A stretch of DNA of 21,011 bases from Clostridiales bacterium (GCA_019420045.1 JAHZHY010000227.1:7869-28879); one strand, 5' to 3'. Positions 1 through 7,414 are shown, counted from the first letter of the stretch. Program-made: numbers and translations. The notes: generated by a model not told the origin, from the sequence alone.

Positions 1-20
1 TCGGCTACACCGCAAGCTGC

Positions 21-58
21 AAAAAAGAACGCTGTGCAATGCACAGCGTTCTTTTTTT
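21..58. terminator. Strong intrinsic terminator, probably bidirectional
   Basis: The sequence forms a 17-bp stem (21-37 with 41-57) around a 3-nt loop. Its core is GCTGTGC/GCACAGC, flanked by an A-run on the left and a T-run on the right, so it can terminate transcription in either direction. It most likely ends a gene lying outside the left edge of the window. Confidence 0.85.
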
Positions 59-104
59 GCCGTAATCCACAATTTTTCCGGGGAGCCTTCTGTAATTTTC
101 CCCA

Positions 105-133
105 GTGACGCAAAAAATTTTTTATTTTATAAT
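105..133 (+). promoter_or_regulatory. Sigma-A-type promoter for the 160-687 gene
   Basis: A perfect TATAAT -10 box lies at 128-133. A GTGACG -35 box (4 of 6 matches to TTGACA) lies at 105-110, with an exact 17-bp spacer. It sits in an AT-rich stretch just upstream of the ribosome binding site at about 144-151. Confidence 0.6.
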
Positions 134-159
134 AAATGTATCCAAAGGAGGTGTTTCCC

Positions 160-687
160 GTGAAAAGAAAGACAAAATGGATGCTGGGCTCACTGGCCCT
201 GCTTCTTGCCATCGGTCTTGGTATCGGCGGCTGGCTCTATTACGGCTTCCAGCGGGACCAGATCGCCACTTTAGAGGACTTCAGTCTTTCCATGAAGATC
301 CTCCAGAAACCCAGCGACAAAAACGAAGGAACGATCACCGTCCAGTGCACTCTACGGAACAATACACCCTGGCCCCAGCGCATCGCCTACAGCGGCTCGG
401 TGTTTACTCCCTTCTCCTATAATGAAGCCCTGGGCCGGCCCGATCCCACTCTTCAGTCCACTCTCAGCGTCACCGACCAGCCGGTGCTGCTGCCCTTTGA
501 AAGCATCACCGAAACCTACACCGTGGGTTCCGAGGACCGGTATCATTTTTACGCCGGTTGGGGAGAGGGCACCCTGCTGGGATGCAAAGCCTGGTTTTCC
601 TGCATTCCTCTGAAAAAGTTCGAAGAAAACCACACTTTTTTAGATTGGAACGAATGCAAAGTGGATCTGAAAGACATCCCGCTATAA
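160..687 (+). CDS. Hypothetical single-pass membrane protein
   Basis: A 175-residue protein of no family that I recognise. I chose the GTG at 160 because AAAGGAGG lies about 8 nt upstream; the in-frame ATG at 136 lies before that site. The N-terminus is basic (KRKTK) and followed by one hydrophobic segment at about residues 9-29, so the protein is probably anchored with a roughly 145-residue domain outside the membrane. That domain contains a stretch like those of secreted beta-sandwich proteins (TVQCTLRNNTPWPQRI) and three or four cysteines, two of them in CKAWFSC. No lipobox is seen. The gene stands alone between its own promoter and a terminator shared with the convergent alcohol dehydrogenase gene. 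Function cannot be assigned. Confidence 0.8.
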   Translation: MKRKTKWMLGSLALLLAIGLGIGGWLYYGFQRDQIATLEDFSLSMKILQKPSDKNEGTITVQCTLRNNTPWPQRIAYSGSVFTPFSYNEALGRPDPTLQSTLSVTDQPVLLPFESITETYTVGSEDRYHFYAGWGEGTLLGCKAWFSCIPLKKFEENHTFLDWNECKVDLKDIPL

Positions 688-698
688 TCTGTAACAAG

Positions 699-737
699 CA
701 AAAAAGCAGCGCCGCGAAATGCGGCGCTGTTTTTTTA
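699..737. terminator. Bidirectional terminator between convergent genes
   Basis: A GC-rich stem (706-715 with 721-730, loop GAAAT) is flanked by an A-run on the left and a T-run on the right. It lies between the convergent genes ending at 687 (+) and 747 (-) and can serve both. Confidence 0.85.
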
Positions 738-746
738 TACTTTATT

Positions 747-1937
747 TTAGAAATCAATCTCCAGGTCGTAATAGCAAGCCTTCAGCAGCTTCTCCATCTC
801 TTCCTGGGTGGGGATGCGGGGGTTGGTGCCGGTGCAGGCATCGCCGATGGCCAGCTCGGCCACCTGGGGCAGCTTCTCCATGAACTCATTCTCGTCGATG
901 ATGCCGCCCTCGTAATCCTTGATGCAGGAGGGGATCTCCAGAGCCTTGTTCATCTTCTTCAGCTCTTCAATCAGGCTGGTGACCAGCTCTTCGGTGTTGC
1001 TGCCGGAGAGGTGGAGGAATTTAGCGATCTGGGCATAGCGCTCCGCAGCTTCCGGATTCTTGGCGTTATAGCGGATGACCTTGGGCAGGTACATGGCGTT
1101 GGCACAGCCATGGACGATATGCCCGCCGGAGAAGGCGGCGCCGGTCTTGTGGGCCATGGAGTGCACGATGCCCAGCAGCGCGTTGGAGAAGGCCATGCCG
1201 GCCAGGCACTGGGCGTTGTGCATCCGATCCCGGGCAGCCATATCTCCCTGGAAGGAGGCGATCAGATCCTCATGGATCATATGGATGGCGTGGAGAGCCA
1301 GAGGATCGGTGTAATCGCAATGAGCGGTGGACACATAGGCCTCGATGGCGTGGGTCATGGCGTCCATACCGGTATGGGCTGTCAGCTTCTTGGGCATGGT
1401 CTCGGCCAGATCCGGGTCCACAATGGCCACATCGGGGGTGATGTTAAAGTCGGCCAGAGGATACTTGATGCCCTTCTCATAGTCGGTGATGACGCTGAAG
1501 GCTGTCACTTCGGTGGCTGTGCCGGAAGTGGAGGGAATGGCGCAGAAGTGAGCCTTGGTGCGCAGGGTAGGGAAGTTGAAGGGGGTGATCAGCTGCTCAA
1601 AGGTGGTCTCCGGATATTCATAGAAGGCCCACATGGCTTTGGCCGCATCGATGGGGGAACCGCCGCCCATGGCCACGATCCAGTCGGGTTCAAATTCCCG
1701 CATCATCTGGGCGCCGCGCATGACGGTCTCCACAGAAGGATCGGGCTCCACATTCTCAAACAGCTGCACTTCCATGCCGGCGGCTTTCAAGTTATCCACT
1801 GCCTTGTCCAGGAAGCCGAAACGCTTCATGGAGCCGCCGCCTACCACAACAACGGCCTTTTTGCCTTTCAGATTCTTCAGTTCTTCAATGGCGCCCTTAC
1901 CATGATACAGATCCCGGGGCAATGTGAATCGTGCCAT
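747..1937 (-). CDS. Iron-containing alcohol dehydrogenase (Fe-ADH family)
   Basis: A 396-residue cytoplasmic NAD(P)-dependent group III alcohol dehydrogenase, full length for the family. The N-terminal Rossmann-like half has the nucleotide-binding motif GGGSPIDAAK at residues 91-100. The C-terminal helical half has the predicted metal ligands Asp192 and His196 (GMDAMTHAIEA), His259 (GIVHSMAH) and His276 (GGHIVHG), with the family-conserved His263 nearby. Close relatives in Clostridia reduce aldehydes such as butyraldehyde or acetaldehyde, or act on 4-carbon and diol substrates; the exact substrate cannot be read from sequence. The start is supported by TTAGGAGG 8 nt upstream. It is probably monocistronic, with a terminator-like hairpin upstream and a terminator downstream. 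A Rex-like operator at 1973-1990 suggests control by the NADH/NAD+ ratio. Confidence 0.93.
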   Translation of the reverse strand: MARFTLPRDLYHGKGAIEELKNLKGKKAVVVVGGGSMKRFGFLDKAVDNLKAAGMEVQLFENVEPDPSVETVMRGAQMMREFEPDWIVAMGGGSPIDAAKAMWAFYEYPETTFEQLITPFNFPTLRTKAHFCAIPSTSGTATEVTAFSVITDYEKGIKYPLADFNITPDVAIVDPDLAETMPKKLTAHTGMDAMTHAIEAYVSTAHCDYTDPLALHAIHMIHEDLIASFQGDMAARDRMHNAQCLAGMAFSNALLGIVHSMAHKTGAAFSGGHIVHGCANAMYLPKVIRYNAKNPEAAERYAQIAKFLHLSGSNTEELVTSLIEELKKMNKALEIPSCIKDYEGGIIDENEFMEKLPQVAELAIGDACTGTNPRIPTQEEMEKLLKACYYDLEIDF

Positions 1938-1972
1938 ATCAATTCCTCCTAAGTTTGCGGCCTGTGCCGAAT

Positions 1973-1990
1973 TTGTTATTTTTTTAACGC
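1973..1990. promoter_or_regulatory. Candidate Rex (redox) operator upstream of the alcohol dehydrogenase
   Basis: The 18-mer TTGTTATTTTTTTAACGC matches the known Firmicute Rex consensus TTGTTAANNNNTTAACAA at 11 of 14 defined positions. It lies 36-53 bp upstream of the alcohol dehydrogenase start. Rex is known to repress fermentative alcohol dehydrogenase genes. A weak promoter (minus-strand TTGGGA at 1995-2000, 16-bp spacer, TAACAA at 1973-1978) would place the site over the -10 region. The Rex gene itself is not in the window. Confidence 0.45.
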
Positions 1991-1998
1991 TCTATCCC

Positions 1999-2022
1999 AA
2001 AAAAAGAACGCCGAAGCGTTTT
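1999..2022 (-). terminator. Terminator-like hairpin with TTCG loop upstream of the alcohol dehydrogenase
   Basis: Read on the minus strand, AACGC-TTCG-GCGTT is followed by C and a run of seven T. It lies about 60 nt before the alcohol dehydrogenase start and about 100 nt after the first terminator of the ABC operon. It may be a back-up terminator insulating the dehydrogenase, or an attenuator if that gene's promoter lies further upstream. Confidence 0.5.
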
Positions 2023-2117
2023 CTTTGATTTCGGCCTTATTATGCGCCTTTTTTTCTCAAAAGGGAAGAGGTAAAATGGACAAAAGTTTGATATTTTTTT
2101 GTCAATATCGCCGAAAC

Positions 2118-2150
2118 AAATGGGCCGGAGTTTTCCTCCGGCCCATTTTG
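2118..2150 (-). terminator. Terminator of the amino-acid ABC operon
   Basis: The inverted repeat TGGGCCGGAG/CTCCGGCCCA has a short loop and is flanked by an A-rich and a T-rich side. It begins 5 nt after the ATPase gene ends on the minus strand. The T-run on the minus strand is interrupted (ATTTGTTT). Confidence 0.7.
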
Positions 2151-2154
2151 AAAT

Positions 2155-2901
2155 TTACAGCACTTTGGACAAGAACTCCTGCAAACGGGGGTTTTCGGGA
2201 TGACCGAAAAACTCCTCCGGGGACTGGTCCACCAGCAGATGACCCTGGTCCATAAAGAGCACCCGGGTGCCCACTTCCCGGGCAAAACCCATTTCGTGGG
2301 TGACCACCACCATGGTCATGCCCTGAGCAGCCAGATCCTTCATAACCTCCAGCACCTCGCCGACCATTTCCGGGTCCAGAGCCGAGGTAGGCTCGTCAAA
2401 GAGCATCACATCGGGCTGCATGCACAGAGCACGCACAATGGCGATACGCTGCTTCTGACCGCCGGAGAGCTGGGCCGGATAAGCCTGAGCCCGATCTTCC
2501 AGATTCACCTTGCGCAGCAGGTCCATGGCCATGCTTTCCGCCTCAGCCGGGTCCATCTTCTTCACCTTAATGGGAGCCAGAGTCATGTTCTCCAGCACGG
2601 TTTTGTGGGGGAAGAGGTTAAAATGCTGGAACACCATGCCCATTTTCTGGCGGTGCTGATCCAGATTGATCTTTTTGTCGGTGATATCCACGCCCTCAAA
2701 AATGACGCTGCCTTCGGTGGGAACCTCCAACAGATTGAGGGAGCGGAGCAGGGTGGATTTACCCGAACCAGAGGGGCCTACGATGACCACCACCTGGCCC
2801 TTGTCGATGGTCAGGTTCACATGGTCGAGAGCAATAATTTCCGGGCCGAATTTTTTCACCAGACCCTGGACTTCGATGAGATGATTAGCGGGCATCGCCA
2901 C
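2155..2901 (-). CDS. Polar amino-acid ABC importer, ATP-binding subunit (GlnQ/HisP type)
   Basis: A 248-residue ATPase that powers the importer formed with the permease just upstream. All hallmarks are visible: Walker [10 protein letters not shown] at residues 42-50, Q-loop QHFNLFPH, signature LSGGQKQR, Walker [13 protein letters not shown] and H-loop VTHEMGFA. The length and the absence of a C-terminal regulatory domain fit the polar amino-acid family. I chose the GTG at 2901 because AGGAGG lies 7 nt upstream; the ATG at 2895 is the alternative, with a long 13-nt spacing. The gene overlaps the end of the permease gene by 17 nt, which suggests translational coupling. The transported amino acid cannot be inferred from this subunit. 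Confidence 0.93.
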   Translation of the reverse strand: MAMPANHLIEVQGLVKKFGPEIIALDHVNLTIDKGQVVVIVGPSGSGKSTLLRSLNLLEVPTEGSVIFEGVDITDKKINLDQHRQKMGMVFQHFNLFPHKTVLENMTLAPIKVKKMDPAEAESMAMDLLRKVNLEDRAQAYPAQLSGGQKQRIAIVRALCMQPDVMLFDEPTSALDPEMVGEVLEVMKDLAAQGMTMVVVTHEMGFAREVGTRVLFMDQGHLLVDQSPEEFFGHPENPRLQEFLSKVL

Positions 2902-3577
2902 GGCGCATCCTCCTTTCCACATAACCCAGCAGTTTGGAAGCCGGGAATGTCATGCACAGATAGAGACCAGCAGCCAAAAGCAGGGGGCCCATGGTCTGAT
3001 AAGTGGCGCCACGGGTCAGGTTGGCGCCGAACATCAGCTCGCTGACGCCGATGGTGGAGCAGATGGAGCTTTCCTTCACCAGGGTAACAAACTCGTTGCC
3101 CAGGGCGGGGAGAATGTTCTTCACAGCCTGAGGCAGCACGATCATGCGCATGCACTGGCCCTGGGTCATACCCAAAGAGCGGGCCGCTTCGGTCTGGCCC
3201 CGGTCCACCGCCAGAATACCTGCCCGGATAACTTCCGCCACATAAGCCGAGCTATTGATGGCCAGAGCGATGATACAGGGCAGGAACATGGCAAAGTTCA
3301 TAAACCCGAAGAGCATGTAGTTGGGCAGCTTTACCGCACCGAACACACCATAGTAGATAATCGACACCTGCACCAGCATGGGAGTGCCACGGATGATCTC
3401 AATAAAAGCACTGGAAATGAATCTGAGGATCTTGTTGTTGGACAAACGCATCAATGCCAGACAGATAGCGGGGAGCACAGCAATGACCACCGTGAGGAAA
3501 GCCAGCACCAATGTGTAATAAACACCGTCCCTGAAATAGGGCCAGTAGTCCGGCAGGAAGGAAAAGGATATATTCAA
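2885..3577 (-). CDS. Polar amino-acid ABC importer, permease subunit (HisM/GlnP type)
   Basis: A 230-residue inner-membrane permease with about five hydrophobic segments. It has the family N-terminal pattern ([15 protein letters not shown]), the IRGTPMLVQ segment and the EAA loop ([12 protein letters not shown], then IVLPQA) that docks to the ATPase. Only one permease gene is present, so it probably works as a homodimer. The start is a TTG codon at 3577, supported by AGGAGG 8 nt upstream; no ATG fits. It follows the binding-protein gene at 3665-4474 after an 87-nt gap that contains a strong hairpin and overlaps the downstream ATPase gene. Confidence 0.92.
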   Translation of the reverse strand: MNISFSFLPDYWPYFRDGVYYTLVLAFLTVVIAVLPAICLALMRLSNNKILRFISSAFIEIIRGTPMLVQVSIIYYGVFGAVKLPNYMLFGFMNFAMFLPCIIALAINSSAYVAEVIRAGILAVDRGQTEAARSLGMTQGQCMRMIVLPQAVKNILPALGNEFVTLVKESSICSTIGVSELMFGANLTRGATYQTMGPLLLAAGLYLCMTFPASKLLGYVERRMRRGDAR

Positions 3578-3628
3578 GCCGGTAACCTCCTTTTTTCTCT
3601 CTCTTATCGCCTTGGAAAGCGCTCAAGA

Positions 3629-3655
3629 GCCGGACGGAGCGCTGCCCCGTCCGGC
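3629..3655 (-). promoter_or_regulatory. Intercistronic hairpin between binding-protein and permease genes
   Basis: A perfect 9-bp GC stem (GCCGGACGG/CCGTCCGGC) encloses a 9-nt loop and starts 10 nt after the binding-protein stop codon on the minus strand. No T-run follows, so it is not a standard terminator. Such hairpins in ABC operons commonly protect the upstream mRNA so that binding protein exceeds membrane subunits; applying that here is inference. Confidence 0.6.
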
Positions 3656-3664
3656 CCATATTTT

Positions 3665-4474
3665 TTAATACTCGGAATCCAGGTTGGCCTGGTTGACCAT
3701 CTCGTCCATCTCACCGGAAGAAGTCACATCGGCGATGACGGAATTGATGTGATCCAGCAGCTCGGTGTTGCCCTTCTTCACGGCAATGCAGCTGCCGGTG
3801 GCGTCATAGGGAACCTCGAAATCAGCGATCATCAGATCGGGGTTCTGGGCGATAAAGCCTTCGGCCACGGCCACTTCCACGATAACACCTTCTACCTTGC
3901 CGCTGCTGAGGGACATGATCTCATCGGGCAGCTTGGGCAGGGAAACCAGCACAGAACCGGGGAACTGCTCCTTGGCGATGCCTTCCTGGATGGAACCGGT
4001 CTGGGCCGCGATCTGCTGGTCCTTGAAAGATTCCAAGGAAGTATACTTTTCGGCATCCTCTTTGCGGATGATGCAGCACTGTTCACCGGAGTAATAAGGA
4101 TCGGAGAAGTCCACCTGCTTTTTCCGCTCTTCATCGGGAGACAGGCCGGCGGCCACAAAGTCCACGGTGCCGTTGTTCAGCTCATTGAGCAGGCTGTTGA
4201 AGTCCATGTCCTTGATCACCAGCTCTTTGTCCATCTCTTCGGCGATCTTCTTGGCCAGAGCCACATCGAAGCCCAGGATAGTGTCCTTGCCGTTGACCAT
4301 CTTATGGAACTCATAAGGAGCAAAGTCGGCGGAAGTGCCCAGTATCAGCTGATCCTTCTCTTCGCCGCCCTTGGAGCCGCTGCCATTGCTCTGGCCCTCT
4401 TCCTTGGTGCAGGCTGCCATGGAAAGGGTCATCACAGCTGCCAGCAGCAAAGCTGCAAATTTCTTCAGTTTCAT
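3665..4474 (-). CDS. Amino-acid ABC transporter substrate-binding lipoprotein 1
   Basis: A 269-residue family 3 solute-binding protein that captures an amino acid outside the membrane for the permease/ATPase encoded next. The start at 4474 is chosen because GGAGG lies 8 nt upstream. It gives a lipoprotein signal peptide with lipobox MAAC (Cys22), followed by a Gly/Ser/Glu/Lys linker. Visible family motifs are GTSADFAPYEF, GFDVALAKKIA, the carboxylate-binding Arg in SPDEERKKQVDFSDPYY, and AAQTGSIQEG. At the usual amine-binding acidic site it has Glu (KVEGVIVE) where its paralogue has Asp. It is clearly a tandem duplicate of the 4640-5455 gene. It has its own strong promoter at 4528-4556. Confidence 0.93.
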   Translation of the reverse strand: MKLKKFAALLLAAVMTLSMAACTKEEGQSNGSGSKGGEEKDQLILGTSADFAPYEFHKMVNGKDTILGFDVALAKKIAEEMDKELVIKDMDFNSLLNELNNGTVDFVAAGLSPDEERKKQVDFSDPYYSGEQCCIIRKEDAEKYTSLESFKDQQIAAQTGSIQEGIAKEQFPGSVLVSLPKLPDEIMSLSSGKVEGVIVEVAVAEGFIAQNPDLMIADFEVPYDATGSCIAVKKGNTELLDHINSVIADVTSSGEMDEMVNQANLDSEY

Positions 4475-4527
4475 CTTCATTTCCTCCACAGTAATCCCCA
4501 TATGGGGCGATTTGATTGCGTGCAATA

Positions 4528-4556
4528 ATTATACATCGCTATTCATATTGATTCAA
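4528..4556 (-). promoter_or_regulatory. Sigma-A promoter for binding-protein-permease-ATPase operon
   Basis: Read on the minus strand, TTGAAT (4551-4556) is followed by an exact 17-bp spacer and a perfect TATAAT (4528-4533). It lies 54 nt upstream of the binding-protein start. This is one of the best promoter matches in the window. The 165-bp gap to the upstream paralogue shows no clear terminator. Confidence 0.8.
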
Positions 4557-4639
4557 TAGCAAAATACCCATCAACTTGTATGAAATCCCCCGATGGAAAG
4601 GGAAAATACTGGTTCAATGTGACGGAAGAGTGAAAAGAA

Positions 4640-5455
4640 TCAATCCTCCGAGGGGGCCTGGGCCTTGGCTTCTTCCATATACTGATCGAACAGACCCTGC
4701 TCTTTCACTTCTTTCACCGTTTCATTGATCTGCTCCAGCAGCTCCGTGTTGCCCTTTTTCACTGCCACAGCGCAGGTGCTTTCTTCGTAAAACACCTCAA
4801 AGGATGCCTGGGCCAGGTCGTCATTTTCCGCCAGATAGCCGTCTGCGGTGTCTTTATCCATCAAAACAGCGTCCACCTTGCCGGTTTTCAGCTGCATGAT
4901 CATATCGGGCACCTTGCCCAGGGAGACCAGGGGAGAATCGGGCATCTGATCTTTGGCCACTTCCTCGTGGATGGAGCTGGTCTGGGCCGCCACCGAATGA
5001 CCGGCCAGGCTGTCAGGGGTGGTATAGGTATCCACATCTTCCGCCCGCACCAGGCAGCAGATGCCGCCGGTATAATAATAATCGGAAAAATCCACCTGCT
5101 CCTTACGCTCCTCATTGGGGGCCAGGGAAGCGATAACAAAGTCCACAGTACCATTGTCCAGCTCGGTGAGCAGACTGTTGAAGTCCATATCTTTAATGAC
5201 CAGTTCTTTGTCCATATCGTCGGCGATCTTCTGGGCCAGCGCTACATCACAGCCCATAATGGTGTCCTCGCCATTGACGATCTTGTGAAACTCAAAGGGG
5301 GCGTAATCGGCGGAAGTGCCCAGGACGATCTGGTCTTTTTCCTCCTGGTTCTGGGAGCCGTTCCCGCTTTGTCCCTCTTCTTTGGTGCAGGCCCCAAGGG
5401 TGGCGGCGGTGATACCCGCCAAAAACAGGGCGGTGAGTTTTTTCAGCAGTTTCAT
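4640..5455 (-). CDS. Amino-acid ABC transporter substrate-binding lipoprotein 2
   Basis: A 271-residue family 3 solute-binding lipoprotein, closely similar along its length to the next gene downstream. The ATG at 5455 is chosen because GGAGGG lies 7 nt upstream. The signal peptide ends in lipobox LGAC (Cys23). Shared blocks include KELVIKDMDFNSLL, NGTVDFV and CTKEEGQS. Pocket-region differences from paralogue 1 include GCDVALA instead of GFDVALA, FSDYYYTGG instead of FSDPYYSGE, and an Asp (KVDAVLMD) where paralogue 1 has Glu. This suggests a different or shifted ligand preference. It has its own promoter and presumably shares the single permease/ATPase set. The C-terminus is acidic and Ala-rich (EEAKAQAPSED). 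Confidence 0.92.
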   Translation of the reverse strand: MKLLKKLTALFLAGITAATLGACTKEEGQSGNGSQNQEEKDQIVLGTSADYAPFEFHKIVNGEDTIMGCDVALAQKIADDMDKELVIKDMDFNSLLTELDNGTVDFVIASLAPNEERKEQVDFSDYYYTGGICCLVRAEDVDTYTTPDSLAGHSVAAQTSSIHEEVAKDQMPDSPLVSLGKVPDMIMQLKTGKVDAVLMDKDTADGYLAENDDLAQASFEVFYEESTCAVAVKKGNTELLEQINETVKEVKEQGLFDQYMEEAKAQAPSED

Positions 5456-5507
5456 TGCAATTCCCTCCATCAATCTGAAAAGCTTTCGCTTTGTCTTCGA
5501 TGGGATA

Positions 5508-5536
5508 ATTATACGATACTTCGTATAAAATTGCAA
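5508..5536 (-). promoter_or_regulatory. Promoter with inverted repeat in spacer, for binding-protein 2
   Basis: Read on the minus strand, TTGCAA (5531-5536), an exact 17-bp spacer and a perfect TATAAT (5508-5513) lie 53 nt before the start codon. Inside the spacer and overlapping the -10 edge is a perfect inverted repeat, ATACGA-4 nt-TCGTAT (5511-5526). It is well placed to be a repressor operator; the regulator is unknown. Confidence 0.72.
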
Positions 5537-5568
5537 TAGTTATTTATTCATCATCCTGCATAAATATC

Positions 5569-6684
5569 TCATTCCAAACCGTCCAGTGTATAGGCAATGA
5601 GCAAGTCCGCCATATTGCCGTAGCTCTGGATACCGGCAGTTTGGTTCTGAGCTTTCAGATAGGCATCGTTGACGGCGGTGCCTGCGGTTTTGGCCGGGCC
5701 TTCGAACTGGCTGAGATAATCGTTGAGGGCCCGGATATCCTGCCGAAGGTTTTCTCCCACCTGACTGCTGAGCAGGGAGGACAGCTCTGGAGACACATCA
5801 TAAAGGGCGTTGGACAGATAAATATAGCCATTGATGACGCCGCTGTACCGGATGCCAGGATCATCGCTGCTGACACAGGCCAGATAAGCGGAAAAGCCTG
5901 CCTCATCCTCGGGAGCCACCCCCAGACAATGGGCCTGCTCATGAGCGATGTTATAGGCCAGGTGGGTGCTCACTGTAGGCCCCACAGTGGGTTCTGCGGT
6001 AAAGGGGAAGTAATAGCCTGCAATGCCCACCCAGGGCATCAATTTTCCCAGCACCCGGGCCTGTTTGGCCATGGTCACCCGCCTGGCTCCATAGACCGGA
6101 TAGCTTGCTCCCAGCTTTTCATACTGGGCGCCGGTCTCCTGGCTGAGGGAGGAAAAATCCCCGGACAAAAAGGTGCCATCTTCATCCCGGGGCACCTGAT
6201 CGGCCAGCTCATTGGCCTGCTGAAGAAGAATCATGGCGCTTTCCATCAGTTCATCCACCGACCGGGGCCGAACGGAGAGACCCAGCTCCTCCGCCAGGGA
6301 AGGGGCCTGATACTGTACGCCCCACAGGAAGATAAAAGCTCCTCCCAGCCAAAGAGCCAGAGCCGCCACAGAGCAAAGTCCCCGCAGAAAGCCCCGTCCT
6401 TTTCCCCGGATGGCGCCACCCAGAAGGAACCACAGCACAAGCACCACCGCCAAGGCCAGAAACACCTCCGACAGGGGAAGGGGGATCTTTTCGGTGCAGA
6501 AGGCGATGGCCCCTGTCACCGCCCGGGCCATGGCCCGGCTGCCCTCGTCGAAAAAGCGCCCCATCAGTAAAACGATGAGCCAGAACAATCCGCCCCACAA
6601 AGCCGCAGGGAGTGCCCGGCCCAGCAGCTGCCGCAGTTTCCCATAGCCTTTTTTCAAAAAGGCCAATATGTTCCGCTCCCTCAT
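5569..6684 (-). CDS. DUF3810-family membrane protein with HExxH metalloprotease motif
   Basis: A 371-residue integral membrane protein resembling the DUF3810 family. Three hydrophobic segments near the N-terminus (about residues 25-45, 70-92 and 100-125) are followed by a large domain. That domain holds a zincin motif, HEQAH at residues 248-252, and a downstream acidic cluster (PEDEAGF, Glu261 a likely third metal ligand), as in known DUF3810 sequences. This suggests a zinc peptidase, but no substrate is known. The ATG at 6684 overlaps the stop of the upstream CYTH gene in an ATGA arrangement, with GGAG 8 nt upstream. A longer in-frame start at 6726 is less likely. The tight coupling implies co-expression with the CYTH protein. 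Confidence 0.85.
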   Translation of the reverse strand: MRERNILAFLKKGYGKLRQLLGRALPAALWGGLFWLIVLLMGRFFDEGSRAMARAVTGAIAFCTEKIPLPLSEVFLALAVVLVLWFLLGGAIRGKGRGFLRGLCSVAALALWLGGAFIFLWGVQYQAPSLAEELGLSVRPRSVDELMESAMILLQQANELADQVPRDEDGTFLSGDFSSLSQETGAQYEKLGASYPVYGARRVTMAKQARVLGKLMPWVGIAGYYFPFTAEPTVGPTVSTHLAYNIAHEQAHCLGVAPEDEAGFSAYLACVSSDDPGIRYSGVINGYIYLSNALYDVSPELSSLLSSQVGENLRQDIRALNDYLSQFEGPAKTAGTAVNDAYLKAQNQTAGIQSYGNMADLLIAYTLDGLE

Positions 6685-7271
6685 GCCAGAAGCTCCATGG
6701 CCCGGGCGAATTTGGACTTTTCCCAACCCTTGAGGCCCAGGCTTTTTTCCAGTTCACGGCGCAAGGCGTCAAAATCTTCTTCCGAACCTTTTTTCAGTTC
6801 CAGTTCCCATTCATCGATGGGGGCCTCTTTGCCCCCGGCCTGGATGCGGCCTTGATCCCGGCACAGCTCCACCGTCAATCCCTCCCGGGAAAACAGGGCA
6901 GACCAGCGGCAAAACTCCATCCGGGCCTTTTCCTGGAAAGGCCCGCTCAAGACCTCCCGCCAGCTTTCCGGCAGATCGGGACGGTTCAGAAGAGCCTGTA
7001 CTCCTTGTTCCAGGGTTTCTGCCTTTTCTTCGATCTCCACCCGGCGGGCTACGCCATCCCGTACACCGCCGCCTTTTACGGTGCACACCGACTCCGGCCC
7101 TTCCTGGCGCAGGCGCAGGGCAAAACCCGCCTGGGCACAGCCGGACCCCGGCGTATCATAATAGATGGCGCTCATGGGCGTTTCCTTCCGCGGCCCCAGG
7201 AAAGGGGCCAAAAGAGGATGGGCAAACAGATCGATGCCTTCCTCTCCTTTGTACTTCACTTCGATTTCCAT
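6681..7271 (-). CDS. CYTH-domain protein (triphosphate tunnel metalloenzyme family)
   Basis: A 196-residue protein beginning with the diagnostic ExExK motif (MEIEVK). Charged strands of the tunnel fold follow: ALRLRQEG, CTVKGGG, RRVEIEE and WELELKKG. Members of this family hydrolyse inorganic triphosphate or other triphosphates, or act as adenylate cyclases or thiamine triphosphatases. The sequence fits the bacterial triphosphatase-like group, but the substrate is not certain. The ATG at 7271 has AAAGGAG 6 nt upstream; an earlier in-frame ATG at 7349 would overlap the promoter and is rejected. It is the first gene of a two-gene unit with the DUF3810 protein. Confidence 0.88.
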   Translation of the reverse strand: MEIEVKYKGEEGIDLFAHPLLAPFLGPRKETPMSAIYYDTPGSGCAQAGFALRLRQEGPESVCTVKGGGVRDGVARRVEIEEKAETLEQGVQALLNRPDLPESWREVLSGPFQEKARMEFCRWSALFSREGLTVELCRDQGRIQAGGKEAPIDEWELELKKGSEEDFDALRRELEKSLGLKGWEKSKFARAMELLA

Positions 7272-7339
7272 GTTCTTCTCCTTTGCTCCGCGGAAAATCT
7301 GCGGCCATACCGTGCCTGTCATACCTATTTTATACGGGT

Positions 7340-7368
7340 ATTGTATCACGGCCCATCCCCTGTCTCAA
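7340..7368 (-). promoter_or_regulatory. Promoter for the CYTH-DUF3810 unit
   Basis: Read on the minus strand, TTGAGA (7363-7368), a 17-bp spacer and TACAAT (7340-7345) lie 68 nt upstream of the CYTH start. It is divergent from, and close to, the zapA promoter; the two -35 boxes are 17 bp apart. Confidence 0.7.
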
Positions 7369-7385
7369 GACGGGGGTTTTTTCCC

Positions 7386-7414
7386 TTAACAAACAGCAAT
7401 TCCTATGATATACT
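7386..7414 (+). promoter_or_regulatory. Promoter for the zapA-led division cluster
   Basis: TTAACA (7386-7391), an exact 17-bp spacer and TATACT (7409-7414) lie 63 nt upstream of the zapA start. The leader contains a small hairpin (GGCGG/CCGCC, 7444-7459). Confidence 0.7.

Noticed and set aside
558..1952. A 464-codon plus-strand open frame over the alcohol dehydrogenase
   Set aside because: The minus strand encodes a textbook iron alcohol dehydrogenase. The plus frame has no ribosome binding site at its start and overlaps the preceding gene and terminator.
5511..5527. Partial resemblance to a loxP arm (ATACTTCGTATA)
   Set aside because: There is only one imperfect arm plus a shorter inverted match, with no 8-bp core and second 13-bp arm. 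It is better explained as an inverted repeat within a promoter.
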